64,000 bases of DNA, from assembly GCF_016592575.1 (NCBI RefSeq), contig NZ_AP017470.1, positions 1,870,501 to 1,934,500 of the forward strand, read 5' to 3'. Both the position numbers and the translations under genes were made by a program. This document shows positions 43,963 through 53,465 of this stretch, piece after piece. Under the pieces are notes generated by a model. It had not been told where the DNA came from. It saw only the letters and a list, made by a program, of their open reading frames with translations, and searched no databases. Position 1 is the first letter of the stretch. Each line of letters opens with the position of its first letter. The stretch is from Thermotomaculum hydrothermale (lineage in GTDB: Bacteria > Acidobacteriota > Holophagae > Thermotomaculales > Thermotomaculaceae).

Positions 43963-44880
43963 TTAATCTTGAAGAAAGTCTTTAACAGAAAGGTATCTCT
44001 CTCCTGTATCCGGGATAATGCACAGTATTTTTTTACCTCTAACCTGTTTTGAGAGTTCAAGCGCTGCTGAAAAATTTGCTCCACCTGAAATTCCGCAGAA
44101 TACACCTTCTCTCTTTAACAAAAGGGAAGCATTTTTAAAAGCCTCTTCTTCTGTTACTGTAATGACTTTATCTATTAAACTTGTGTCAAGGTTTTTGGGA
44201 ATAAAACCAGCACCAATTCCCTGGATTTTATGAGGTGAAGGATTTTTCCCGCTTATAACAGCGGATTTTTCAGGCTCAACAGCAACTAAAGTTAAATTAT
44301 TGTAATGCTTTTTCAAAACTCTTCCTGCACCTGTAAATGTACCACCTGTACCAATCCCTGCAACAAAATAATCTAAATTGTTCAAAGTTTCTATTATCTC
44401 TCTTGCGGTGGTTTTAGAATGTATATCAGGGTTTGCAGGGTTCTCAAACTGATTTAACATAATGTAATCGCTATTCTCATTAACCAATTTTTGAGCTTCT
44501 TCAATAGCCCCTTTCATCCCTTTTACTTTATCTGTTAAAACCACTTTAGCACCAAGCCCTTTCATTATCTTTCTCCTCTCAACTGAGGCGCTTTCAGGCA
44601 TAAAAATAACAATTGGTATATTTTTTAATGCACAGATAAATGCAAGGCCAATCCCTGTATTTCCGCTTGTGGCTTCAACAATTACAGTATTTTCTTTTAT
44701 TACTCCCCTCTCAATTGCATCCTCAATCATACCTAAAGCTGCCCTATCCTTTACACTTGAAAGGGGATTAAAGTATTCCAGCTTTAAAAATATTTCATTT
44801 TCATTAGTATCAATGTTTGAAACCCTTACAATAGGGGTATTCCCTACTAACTCAAGCATTGAATTATAAATCTTTGCCAT
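43963..44880 (-). CDS. cysK: Cysteine synthase A (O-acetylserine sulfhydrylase)
   Basis: PLP enzyme making cysteine from O-acetylserine and sulfide. The PLP lysine is K44 in SSVKDRAA, the substrate loop is EATSGNTGIGLA, and the phosphate-binding loop is GIGTGGTFTGAG. 305 residues, normal. Single gene with a GGGGAGA ribosome site. CysM-like activity cannot be excluded. Confidence 0.95.
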   Translation of the reverse strand: MAKIYNSMLELVGNTPIVRVSNIDTNENEIFLKLEYFNPLSSVKDRAALGMIEDAIERGVIKENTVIVEATSGNTGIGLAFICALKNIPIVIFMPESASVERRKIMKGLGAKVVLTDKVKGMKGAIEEAQKLVNENSDYIMLNQFENPANPDIHSKTTAREIIETLNNLDYFVAGIGTGGTFTGAGRVLKKHYNNLTLVAVEPEKSAVISGKNPSPHKIQGIGAGFIPKNLDTSLIDKVITVTEEEAFKNASLLLKREGVFCGISGGANFSAALELSKQVRGKKILCIIPDTGERYLSVKDFLQD

Positions 44881-44915
44881 TTTCTCCCCTTCTGTTTCAT
44901 TGATTTAATTAGATT

Positions 44916-45605
44916 TTAGCAAATATTAAGTTGCCCGTTGTAAACAACTTTGTTGTTTTTAATCTTAACTTTAAAACCGAAAAACTTTACACCGTGCTTT
45001 ATTGCTTTATCAAAGGCTAAAGAAAAATCAGGATCAAGTTCTTTATTTGTTTCAAAGCAATTGCAATCCCTCAAAGCCATTATTAAAATTCCTGCTTCAT
45101 TCCCCGATTTTTTCAATTCAATCAACTCATTAAGGTGTTTCAATCCCCTTACTGTCGGGGCATCAGGAAAAATACACTTATCACCTATCAAAAGATTGCT
45201 CCCCTTCAATTCTATGTAAATGTTGTCAACCAAAAAATCAAGCCTTGATTTACCTGTTTTTACCTCGCTTTTCACCTTTTCAGGAATAAACCCAAGCACT
45301 CCTTTTTCAATTGCATTCCTTGCAATTTTTGAGTGAATTGAGGTATTTATTAAAGCCCATTGCTCCATTTTACAGGCAATAAGTTTAAAATCTGTCTTCA
45401 ATGTTGGGGGGTTTTTTACAAGAATAATATCCCTTCCCTCTGTTAAAATCTCTTTTAGCCTTCCTGTATCCGCAATGTGACAGATATATTCCTTTCCCTC
45501 AACCTCAACAATTCCTATAAACCTGTTTTTCCTTTCAATAAATTTTCCGTGAAAGATTTCCCCCATTTGAGAGAGGTCAAAAAGAGTATCCCCTATTTTC
45601 AGCAT
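44916..45605 (-). CDS. sfsA: SfsA family DNA/RNA nuclease
   Basis: Matches SfsA: FIERKNRFIGIVEVEGKEYICHIADTGRLKEIL (OB-like N-terminus), then SRLDFLVDNIYIELKGSNLL with the PD-(D/E)xK-like acidic and Lys residues, and FPDAPTVRGLKHLNEL. 229 residues. It overlaps hemC by 7 bp at its start, so it is the last gene of the haem operon. A nuclease role is family knowledge; the haem link is positional only. Confidence 0.95.
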   Translation of the reverse strand: MLKIGDTLFDLSQMGEIFHGKFIERKNRFIGIVEVEGKEYICHIADTGRLKEILTEGRDIILVKNPPTLKTDFKLIACKMEQWALINTSIHSKIARNAIEKGVLGFIPEKVKSEVKTGKSRLDFLVDNIYIELKGSNLLIGDKCIFPDAPTVRGLKHLNELIELKKSGNEAGILIMALRDCNCFETNKELDPDFSLAFDKAIKHGVKFFGFKVKIKNNKVVYNGQLNIC

Positions 45606-46522
45606 CTTTTTTCAACTTCTTTTAAAATTTCCCTTCCACCATTTTCAAGTATGTAATTTGCAAGGTTTTTGCCAGAATCTTCAATGTCATCTTTCGGAAG
45701 GATAATTTTATGCTTTACAATTCTCTCACCATTTAAACTGCCAACAAATCCATCGATTACAAAGCTGTCCCCATCAAACCTTGCATAAGCGCCAACAGGG
45801 ACACGGCAGCCACCTTCAACAATTCTTAAAAAATCCCTCTCCTGCTCAACGCAAATTTCTGTCTCTCTATGGTTTATTGAGGAAACAATCTCCTTTACCT
45901 TCTCATCCCCCCTTCTAATCTCAACTGCAACTGCCCCCTGTGCCACCGCAGGTATTAAAATATCTGTGGGAATAATGTCTGTTATCCTGTCTTCAAAGCC
46001 AAGCCTCTTTACCCCGGCATAGGCAAGGATTATCCCGTCGTACTGCCCCTCTTCAAGCTTTCTAAGCCTTGTGTCAACATTCCCCCTTAAATTCTTTGTC
46101 TCAATTTGAGGGAAGTTTGCCTTTAACTGACTTACTCTCCTTAAACTCCCGGTGCCAATTACAAGAGTTTTATCCTTTAAATCATTAAGAGTGTATTTCT
46201 TTGAAATAAAAACATCGTTTACCTTCTCTCTCTTTAGCACCGCCGCTATCTCAAACCTTTCATCAATTACCGAAGGCATATCCTTGAAGCTGTGAACTGC
46301 GATATCTATTTCTTTATCTTCAAGCGCTTTCTCAAGTTGTTTTGTAAAAAGCCCTATCCCCCCCATCTGTGACAGTGGAGTTTTCTGGTCAATATCCCCG
46401 GTCGTTTTTATTATCCTTAATTCAAACTCAACATCTGGATACTTTTCTTCAAGCAAAGACTTTACTGTATTTGCCTGCCATAGTGCTAATTTTGAGCCCC
46501 TTGTGCCAATAATTACCTTCAT
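45599..46522 (-). CDS. hemC: Porphobilinogen deaminase (hydroxymethylbilane synthase)
   Basis: Polymerises four porphobilinogens to hydroxymethylbilane. IGTRGSKLALWQA at the start, HSFKDMP, GTGSLRR and the dipyrromethane-cofactor cysteine C239 in EGGCRVPVGAYA are present. 307 residues. Part of the hemY-hemX-hemA-...-hemC-sfsA operon. Confidence 0.98.
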   Translation of the reverse strand: MKVIIGTRGSKLALWQANTVKSLLEEKYPDVEFELRIIKTTGDIDQKTPLSQMGGIGLFTKQLEKALEDKEIDIAVHSFKDMPSVIDERFEIAAVLKREKVNDVFISKKYTLNDLKDKTLVIGTGSLRRVSQLKANFPQIETKNLRGNVDTRLRKLEEGQYDGIILAYAGVKRLGFEDRITDIIPTDILIPAVAQGAVAVEIRRGDEKVKEIVSSINHRETEICVEQERDFLRIVEGGCRVPVGAYARFDGDSFVIDGFVGSLNGERIVKHKIILPKDDIEDSGKNLANYILENGGREILKEVEKRC

Positions 46523-46531
46523 CTATCACCT

Positions 46532-47707
46532 CTATTTTATGTTTTTCAAAAATTTATAAGCCTCTTTTGCCATTTTTTCCTGAAAATCCTTTAACTCATT
46601 GCAGTCTGGATTTTTTTCTAAAAAAAGCCTTGTTTTAGTTAAAATCTCAGCCTGCTTATCCCTCAACCTTCTAATCCAGCCTGTGTTTTGCCTGTTATCC
46701 AACTTTGTTAAATCAAGGTATTCTCTCATTTTTCCCTTTTTAAAAGGCCTTAATTTATCTTTTAATCTCATTGACTCAATAGCAATAGGTGCTTTATCCC
46801 CGCCCCTTAATTCATAAGGCGTTGATTTTGTGCAAACCCATAGAGGCACAGCAATTGTGGTTACTGGCTCTCCCAGAGCAACCCACATTGTTGAGTATTT
46901 TGCTTTATCAGGGGAATTAACACCGTGAACAACAAAGGCGTTTGCAGTATAACTTCTGTTAACACAATCGTAGGTGTAAACAAAGTAAGGCTTTTTGTTT
47001 GATAAGTATCTCCACTTTTCCATTGGGATAATGGGGATTAAGGGATTGTCAATGTTTCTTATAACCGAAACAATTATGTATGAGTGGGAAAGCTTTTTTC
47101 TTGCCTTAAACATTTTTTCAACCTGCATAAACCTTACATAGCCAAAACCTTTACCCTTTTCCCCGCTTCTTGAAAAATTTGTATTTACAATGTAACCTTG
47201 TTTGAAATCAGATGCGTTGAACCTCTTGTATCCGTGGTTGTAAACCTCAAACAGTGCTGCATTCCCATTAGCGTCAATTACTCCAAAGTTTGCCTGTGCA
47301 CCTAAACTTTCACCTAAATTTGCTTTAATGAAATTCTCAAAGTCGTTTACAGTTTTGCATTTTCTCAATGCTTCAGCCATAATTATCCCTTCAAGGTCTT
47401 TTGATTCACCGCTTCTTAAGGGAAGGTTGTATGCCGCTGAATTCATTATTGCAAAGCCCTTTTCGTTTAAACCAGACCAGACAATCCTTCCTGAAACTTC
47501 GTTGTTGTTTACAATTGCAATGTACGAGTATGGCTTTTCTTCAACGAAAATTACCTTATTGTAAAGGTGGTCTGTGTCCCTGTTTTTCCATAATATTGGT
47601 GCACCATCAACTGTTGCCTTTCCGCTAATTACTGCAGTTGTACACTCCTCTCTTGCAAAGCCTGAAATTGTTATAAAAATTAAAAGCAATAAAGCAATCT
47701 TTCTCAT
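46532..47707 (-). CDS. C45/AAT-type Ntn hydrolase, secreted, 391 aa
   Basis: Signal peptide to about residue 17, then CTTAVISGKATVDG with Cys21 as the likely N-terminal nucleophile revealed by cleavage, followed by ILWKNRDTD, the acyl-CoA:6-aminopenicillanate acyltransferase (PF03417-like) pattern. NNNEVSGRIVWSGLNEKGFAIMNSA also fits. Such enzymes hydrolyse amide bonds in peptides or acylated compounds. It sits between hemA and hemC with gaps of 8-9 bp, which is odd for a haem pathway operon. Confidence 0.82.
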   Translation of the reverse strand: MRKIALLLLIFITISGFAREECTTAVISGKATVDGAPILWKNRDTDHLYNKVIFVEEKPYSYIAIVNNNEVSGRIVWSGLNEKGFAIMNSAAYNLPLRSGESKDLEGIIMAEALRKCKTVNDFENFIKANLGESLGAQANFGVIDANGNAALFEVYNHGYKRFNASDFKQGYIVNTNFSRSGEKGKGFGYVRFMQVEKMFKARKKLSHSYIIVSVIRNIDNPLIPIIPMEKWRYLSNKKPYFVYTYDCVNRSYTANAFVVHGVNSPDKAKYSTMWVALGEPVTTIAVPLWVCTKSTPYELRGGDKAPIAIESMRLKDKLRPFKKGKMREYLDLTKLDNRQNTGWIRRLRDKQAEILTKTRLFLEKNPDCNELKDFQEKMAKEAYKFLKNIK

Positions 47708-47715
47708 AAATTCTC

Positions 47716-48981
47716 CTAATCAATGTTAAAGAGGGATTTAAAAAAGTGTATCATCTTGTTTTCAAGGTTGTCTTCCCTTGCAGCCTTTTTAAACTCTGTA
47801 ATTGGCTGATGAAGCATTTTATTTACAATTGAATAAGTTACCCTGTCCAACTCCTTTTTAACCTCATCAGGATAATCCTTCAACTTTTTCAAAGACTTCT
47901 CTAACTCTGCCCGTCTAATCTCTTCAGCCTGCTTTCTCAAAGAGGCAATAATTGGATTTAAATCCTGCAACTTGCACCACTTTAAGTACTCATAGACCCT
48001 TTCCCTAATAATCTCCCCTGCAACAATTGCCTCTTTCTCCCTCTTCTTCTTGTTTGCCTCAACAACCTTTTCAAGGTCGTCTATGTCAAAGAGATAAATA
48101 TCTGAAATATCACCGACTTCAGGCTCAATATCCCTTGGAACTGCAATGTCTATCATAATAAGGCTTTTATAACCCCTCTTCTTCATAATAGGTTTTAATT
48201 TATCGTAAGTTATGACAGGCTCTTTTGCCCCTGTTGAAGAAAGAACAATGTCAACATTCTCCATAGCATCATACAATTTTTCAAAGGGATAGGGGTTTCC
48301 CTCATACCTTTTCGCAAGTGTTTCTGCCTTTTCATAGGTTCTATTTACAACATCTATTGCATCAACCCCATTTTCTTTTAAGTGCAAAGCGGCAAGTTCG
48401 CACATCTCCCCTGCACCAACAAGCAATGCCCTTTTGTTTTTCAATTTCCCAAAAATCTTTTTAGCAAGTTCAACCGCAGCAAAGGGAACTGATACTGCGT
48501 TTTTTGAAATCTCTGTTTCATTTCTTACAATCTTAACCGTTTGAAGGGTATGCCTGTACAAATTAACAAAAACCCTCTTTGCAGTACCAATTTCAATAGC
48601 CTTTTCAAAGGCATCCTTTACCTGACCTGCAATTTGAGGCTCCCCTAAAACCATTGACTCAAGCCCTGATGCAACCCTGAAGAGGTGCTCAATTGCCTCA
48701 AACTCAACAAAATTGTACAGGTAATTTGCCAACTCTTCCTGTTTAATTTCAGCCCTCTCTGAAAGGTACTGCTCAATTACAACCTTGCCCTTTTCAGGGG
48801 ACTCTGAATAGAAATAGATTTCACTTCTATTGCAGGTTGAAAGAATTACAACCTCGTCTATATACGGTTTTGAAAGAAGGAACGGCGCTTCTTTATCAAT
48901 ATCCTCCATTGAGAAAGAGAGTTTTTCCCTTACCTCAACAGGCGCTGTTTTAAAGTTAAGCCCAACTATGCAAACAGGCAT
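47716..48981 (-). CDS. hemA: Glutamyl-tRNA reductase
   Basis: NADPH-dependent first enzyme of C5-pathway haem synthesis, making glutamate-1-semialdehyde. Catalytic Cys50 in STCNRSEIY, then ESMVLGEPQIAGQVK, and the NADPH domain LLVGAGEMCELAALHL. 421 residues. One-base overlap with the hemX-type gene. Confidence 0.98.
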   Translation of the reverse strand: MPVCIVGLNFKTAPVEVREKLSFSMEDIDKEAPFLLSKPYIDEVVILSTCNRSEIYFYSESPEKGKVVIEQYLSERAEIKQEELANYLYNFVEFEAIEHLFRVASGLESMVLGEPQIAGQVKDAFEKAIEIGTAKRVFVNLYRHTLQTVKIVRNETEISKNAVSVPFAAVELAKKIFGKLKNKRALLVGAGEMCELAALHLKENGVDAIDVVNRTYEKAETLAKRYEGNPYPFEKLYDAMENVDIVLSSTGAKEPVITYDKLKPIMKKRGYKSLIMIDIAVPRDIEPEVGDISDIYLFDIDDLEKVVEANKKKREKEAIVAGEIIRERVYEYLKWCKLQDLNPIIASLRKQAEEIRRAELEKSLKKLKDYPDEVKKELDRVTYSIVNKMLHQPITEFKKAAREDNLENKMIHFFKSLFNID

Positions 48982-49814
48982 TATTTAACTCCAAAATCCT
49001 TTGTTGTGCTGTGAATTGAGGGAAGAACAGCGGTAAGGAAAAATGAAACAATAACTAAAATAAAACCAATTAAAACAAGGTTTATAAACCTCTTCCCCTT
49101 TAGTTTCTCTGTAATCTTGCAGTAAAAGATATAACCGTACAAAATCCAGACTATTAAAGACCAGATAATTTTAGGGTCAAAGTACCAGAGTGAATTCTGC
49201 CACAAATTTGCAGCCCAATAAAAACCAACAAGCAAGCCTGCCGTAAGCATAGGGAAGCCACCTAAAATACCAACACCGGCAATAAATTCTAAATCGTCAA
49301 GTGCAGGCAACCTGCTATACCACCCGCCAAAACTCTTTTTCTTTAAATTTCTATTCTGTATTAAATACATTACTGACGCACCAAAGGATATTAAAAACAT
49401 TGCCTCCCCTAAAAGGAGAAAGCCTGTATGAATTCCCAAAAATACAGGAGAGATATTCTTTAAAACCTCAGGTGTTAACTTGCTTTGAAATGCAGCAACA
49501 ACATTAAAGAAAAATCCAACAGGGATTATGAAAACAGAAAGCAACCTGATTTTAAACTTAAACTCAAAAACAAAGTACAAGAGATAAATTAGCATTGCAA
49601 GGAAATTGTATGTGAAAAATGTATTTGTTGCAGGGTGATAGCCTAATTTAATCCCGTTTAAGGTTAAGAAAAATGCAAGGAGAAAAGTGCCAAGCCCAAT
49701 TAGCACATTGCCAACAAAAAAGGCTTCTCTATTCTTTTTCAAAGCAAACACGAAAAAAACAATAATGCTTAAAAAGTTTAAAAACAGAGAAAAATAATAA
49801 ATTTGCTCAAGCAT
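48981..49814 (-). CDS. HemX/CcsA-like cytochrome c assembly membrane protein, 277 aa
   Basis: Eight hydrophobic helices. The C-terminal WAANLWQNSLWYFDPKIIWSLIVW is a degenerate form of the CcsA/CcmC tryptophan-rich haem-binding WWD segment. Proteins of this type next to hemA (HemX) influence HemA level or move haem. It overlaps hemY by 8 bp and hemA by 1 bp. Confidence 0.85.
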   Translation of the reverse strand: MLEQIYYFSLFLNFLSIIVFFVFALKKNREAFFVGNVLIGLGTFLLAFFLTLNGIKLGYHPATNTFFTYNFLAMLIYLLYFVFEFKFKIRLLSVFIIPVGFFFNVVAAFQSKLTPEVLKNISPVFLGIHTGFLLLGEAMFLISFGASVMYLIQNRNLKKKSFGGWYSRLPALDDLEFIAGVGILGGFPMLTAGLLVGFYWAANLWQNSLWYFDPKIIWSLIVWILYGYIFYCKITEKLKGKRFINLVLIGFILVIVSFFLTAVLPSIHSTTKDFGVK

Positions 49815-51150
49815 ATTTTCCCTTCAAGTAATTTGAGATAATATCTGCAACTTCAAAAGACCTTGCTGTGCAATCGTTAATACCAATTCCGTAAAAGGCG
49901 TTTCCTGTAAAGAAAATGCCTTTATTCTTCTCGCTTACCTTTTCCATCCTCTCAACTATTTTACCATGTCCCCTGTAATATTGGGGAATAGCCCTGTTTG
50001 TTTTGTAAACCTCAATCAGGTTAAACTCTCTTTTGTCAATTGAAAGAATATCCGAAATCTCATTTAATGCTATATCAATTAGTTCACTCCTTGAAAGATT
50101 GGCAACCTCTCTGTTGTTGTCTCCCCCAAGCATAACAGTTAAAAGGGAAAATCCATCAGGTGCCCTGTTTTCAAAAATGTTTGAAGAAAAAAGAGAACCT
50201 AAAATCCTTCTCTTCTCCTTTGAGGGGATAAGAAAACCAAATCCGTTTATCATTTTCTCACTTCTTAAAGCAAAACTCACAATAGCCATTGGGGGATAAT
50301 AAATTGATTTTAAATGGTCAATCACCTCTTGTTTATCGGGAAATTCAATACTTTCATAAGCATAAGAGGGGATAGCAAAAAGCACGGCATTATACTTTTT
50401 ATCAGAGGCATCAAGGAAAAACAAATCCCCCTGTTTTTCAACAGATTTTACTTCAGTATTGCAGTAAAAATGAAAATCGCCATTTTCAATTAATTTGTCA
50501 ATTAAATACCTCATGCCCTTTTTAAAAGATGTTAATCTCCCTGATGGGGATGCCTTTTTGCTTTTAAGTTTAAACATTGCTTTAACAAGGCTTCCATAGT
50601 CCTTTTCAAGTTGATAAATCCTTGGAAAGCATTGCTTTAAACTTAAATTGTTAACATTGCCTGCAAAAACCCCGCTAACCATAGGGTCAAGCATAAAATC
50701 AACAGCCTCCTGCCCAAGCCTTCTCCTTCCAAATTCAGCCACTGTTTCCTCATAATCGTCTTTCAAAGGCTTTACAAAAGGCTCTTTCATAATCTCTAAT
50801 TTTCCTTTAATTGAGAGAATTGGAGACTTGAAAAAGGATACAGGTGAATCAGGAAGGGGAACAAGTCTTCCCTTTTTTAGTATATACCTTATTTCAGCAT
50901 TCTCATTTGCCTCAACCAACTCCCCGTTTGCTAAAGAAAGCCTTGCTATCTCAAGGGTAGAAGGCTTACCGCTTAAAAACCCATTGGGGCCACACTCCAT
51001 TAAAAAACCGTCTTTACAGACTGTTTTTATTGTGCCCCCGGGAACATCCCCTTTTTCAAAGACATCAATCTCAACATCCGGCAAGGCTTTTTTTATTAAA
51101 AAAGCGGAAGATAAACCTGAAATCCCGCCACCAATAACCGCAACTCTCAT
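49807..51150 (-). CDS. hemY: Protoporphyrinogen / coproporphyrinogen oxidase, FAD-dependent
   Basis: Flavin oxidase of late haem synthesis. N-terminal VAVIGGGISGLSSAFLIKKA is the FAD-binding motif; CGPNGFLSGKP and the C-terminal GNAFYGIGINDCTARSF are family signatures. 447 residues, HemY-like, not the short FMN HemG of E. coli. It could use coproporphyrinogen, as in Gram-positive HemY. First gene of the six-gene haem unit (hemY, hemX-like, hemA, Ntn hydrolase, hemC, sfsA). Confidence 0.92.
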   Translation of the reverse strand: MRVAVIGGGISGLSSAFLIKKALPDVEIDVFEKGDVPGGTIKTVCKDGFLMECGPNGFLSGKPSTLEIARLSLANGELVEANENAEIRYILKKGRLVPLPDSPVSFFKSPILSIKGKLEIMKEPFVKPLKDDYEETVAEFGRRRLGQEAVDFMLDPMVSGVFAGNVNNLSLKQCFPRIYQLEKDYGSLVKAMFKLKSKKASPSGRLTSFKKGMRYLIDKLIENGDFHFYCNTEVKSVEKQGDLFFLDASDKKYNAVLFAIPSYAYESIEFPDKQEVIDHLKSIYYPPMAIVSFALRSEKMINGFGFLIPSKEKRRILGSLFSSNIFENRAPDGFSLLTVMLGGDNNREVANLSRSELIDIALNEISDILSIDKREFNLIEVYKTNRAIPQYYRGHGKIVERMEKVSEKNKGIFFTGNAFYGIGINDCTARSFEVADIISNYLKGKYA

Positions 51151-51262
51151 AACTCCCCCTAAATGAAAATTTTAACATAGAAAAGTGAGACTATCTTTTA
51201 CTTCTTTATAAAATTATCTCCTTATCCTAAAATATATAGAGAAAAAGCAAAGGGAGGGAAAA

Positions 51263-51706
51263 ATGGCATTATTTGAAAAAATTATGAATGATATGAAAGA
51301 GGCTATGAAGGCAAAAGACAAAGAGAGGTTAAGCACAGTCAGAATGCTTGTATCAGAGATAAAAAAGAGACAGATTGATTCAGGAAAAGAGTTTACAGAC
51401 GATGAAATCTTAGGGGTAATAAAATCAATGGTAAAAAGCAGAGAAGACTCTGTTAAGGCATACAAAGACGGGGGGAGAGAGGATTTAGCAGAAAAAGAAC
51501 AGAGAGAAATAGAGGTTTTAAAGGGATATTTACCTAAACAGTTAAGTGAAGAGGAAATAGAAAAGATTGTTGAAGAAGCAATCAAAGAAAGCGGCGCAGA
51601 AAGTGTAAGGGATATGGGAAAGGTAATGAAAATTGTAATGGGGAAATACGGCTCTCAGGTTGACGGCAAAATTGTAAACAAAATTACCAAAGACAAACTA
51701 AGTTAA
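51263..51706 (+). CDS. GatB/YqeY domain protein, 147 aa
   Basis: YqeY-type protein: MNDMKEAMKAKDKERLSTVRMLVSEIKKRQID at the start and LPKQLSEEEIEKIVEEAIKESGA with a KIV-type C-terminus, related to the C-terminal tRNA-binding domain of GatB. It is thought to affect tRNA amidation or binding. Divergent from hemY and coupled to rsmI (one-base overlap of TAATG). Confidence 0.93.
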   Translation: MALFEKIMNDMKEAMKAKDKERLSTVRMLVSEIKKRQIDSGKEFTDDEILGVIKSMVKSREDSVKAYKDGGREDLAEKEQREIEVLKGYLPKQLSEEEIEKIVEEAIKESGAESVRDMGKVMKIVMGKYGSQVDGKIVNKITKDKLS

Positions 51707-52515
51707 TGTTTTACTTTGTTTCAACACCTATTGGAAATTTAAAAGACATTACCTTACGGGCAATAGAGGTTTTAAAAAACTCAGATGTGATTTTCTGCGA
51801 AGACACAAGGCATTCAAGGAAGTTGCTTGAACATTATGATATAAAAACAAAGCTTGATTCATTCCATCAGTTTAGCGAAAAAAACAAACTTGAAAGAATA
51901 AAAAAACTCCTGAAAGAAGGAAAAATTGTAAGTTACATATCAGATGCAGGAACGCCGATAATCTCAGATCCCGGTTATGAAATTGTTAAATTTTTAAAGC
52001 AGGAAGGTATTGAATACGATGTAATCCCCGGTGCAACAGCCTTAATCCCCGCTTTAATGCTTTCAGGCTTCCCCCCTGACAGATTCTTTTTCGGGGGATT
52101 TTTAGGGAAAAAAGAAAATGAAATTGAAAAACAACTAAAAAGCATAGAAATAATTGACGCCTCTGTAATCTTTTACCAGTCCCCTTTAAGGATATTGAAA
52201 ACCTTGAAGATTGCAGAAAAGATTAACTTAAACAGAGAGGTTGCTGTAATAAAAGAGTTAACAAAAATACATCAAAAAGCAGTAAGGGGAAAAATCAGCG
52301 AGGTAATAAAAGAATTTTCAGAAAACGAAAAGGGGGAATTTGTAATTGTATTCTCTCCCCCAATTAAAAAAGAGGCAACAGAAATCCCTGAAGAATTAAA
52401 AAAAGAATTTGAACTCCTAATAAAAGAAAAAATTGAACCAAAAAAAGCAATAAAATTCCTATCTAAAAAGTATGGAATAAACTCAAAAAAACTCTATTCC
52501 TCGCTTACAGGATAG
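51706..52515 (+). CDS. rsmI: 16S rRNA (cytidine1402-2'-O)-methyltransferase
   Basis: SAM-dependent enzyme of the SpoU-unrelated tetrapyrrole methylase fold. FVSTPIGNLKDITLRAIEVLKNSDVIFCEDTRHS and ISDAGTPIISDPG are diagnostic, as is FFGGFLGKK. 269 residues, missing nothing obvious. It overlaps the convergent rluD gene by 22 bp. Confidence 0.97.
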   Translation: MFYFVSTPIGNLKDITLRAIEVLKNSDVIFCEDTRHSRKLLEHYDIKTKLDSFHQFSEKNKLERIKKLLKEGKIVSYISDAGTPIISDPGYEIVKFLKQEGIEYDVIPGATALIPALMLSGFPPDRFFFGGFLGKKENEIEKQLKSIEIIDASVIFYQSPLRILKTLKIAEKINLNREVAVIKELTKIHQKAVRGKISEVIKEFSENEKGEFVIVFSPPIKKEATEIPEELKKEFELLIKEKIEPKKAIKFLSKKYGINSKKLYSSLTG

Positions 52516-53465
52516 TATTTCTTTATCTCTGTTATAAGGTCTTGTATATCCTGAGGGAAATCTCTCTTAACCTTTATCTCTTTGCCTGTTATTGGATGGA
52601 AAAACCTTAACAGTGCTGAGTGAAGCGCCTGTCTTGGGAAGTTTTTTACATAAGAACGAAGTTTTGTGTTTTCAATCCCCTTCCACCTGTTCTGGCCGTA
52701 AACCTTGTCGCCAACAATTGGATGGTGAATGTGGCTTAAATGAACCCTGATTTGATGAGTTCTTCCAGTTTCAAGGCTAACATTTACAATAGAAAACATT
52801 CCAATTCTTTCTTTTACTTTATAATGGGTTATTGCCTCTCTCCCATCCTCTCTAACAACAAACTTCTTTCTGTCAGACTGGCTTCTTCCAATTGGCAAGT
52901 TTATTATCCCCTCTTCCTCTTTAAACTTACCAAAGCAAACAGCCTTGTAAACCTTGACTATCTCCCTGTTTTTAAACATTTCAGAGAGTTTTTTATGGGC
53001 TTCGTCTGTTTTTGCAACAACCATTAAGCCGCTTGTCTCTTTATCAAGCCTGTGGACAATACCTGCCCTTTCAACTCCACCAATTTCTGACAGGTCTCCA
53101 AAATGGTATTTTAAAGCGTGAACAAGGGTTGGCTCTCCCCTGTTTGAGGATGCAGGGTGAACGGTTAAACCAGGTTGCTTGTTTATTATTATTAAAAACT
53201 CATCTTCATAGACAATATCAAGGGGAATATTTACAGGCTCAACTCTGTCTATAATGTTTTGTTCTTCCTCTATCTCTATCTCAATAACATCCCCCTGTTG
53301 AAGCATTAAACCTGATTTTGTGGCAACCTCTCCGTTCACCTTAACAAGCCCCTTTTCAACTGATTTCTTTATCTTTGAGCGGGAAAACCTGCCTTTAAAG
53401 TAATTGGCAAGGAACTTGTCAAGTCTCTCTTCAAAAGAGTATTCAAAAATTATTTTCTCAAGCAT
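52494..53465 (-). CDS. rluD: RluD-type 23S rRNA pseudouridine synthase
   Basis: N-terminal S4 RNA-binding domain (FLANYFKGRFSRSKIKKSVEKGLVKVNG), then the catalytic IVHRLDKETSGLMVVAKT with the conserved Asp, and GRTHQIRVHLSHIHHPIVGD. 323 residues as in RluD. Last gene of ileS-lspA-lgt-rluD, overlapping lgt by 8 bp. Confidence 0.94.
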   Translation of the reverse strand: MLEKIIFEYSFEERLDKFLANYFKGRFSRSKIKKSVEKGLVKVNGEVATKSGLMLQQGDVIEIEIEEEQNIIDRVEPVNIPLDIVYEDEFLIIINKQPGLTVHPASSNRGEPTLVHALKYHFGDLSEIGGVERAGIVHRLDKETSGLMVVAKTDEAHKKLSEMFKNREIVKVYKAVCFGKFKEEEGIINLPIGRSQSDRKKFVVREDGREAITHYKVKERIGMFSIVNVSLETGRTHQIRVHLSHIHHPIVGDKVYGQNRWKGIENTKLRSYVKNFPRQALHSALLRFFHPITGKEIKVKRDFPQDIQDLITEIKKYYPVSEE

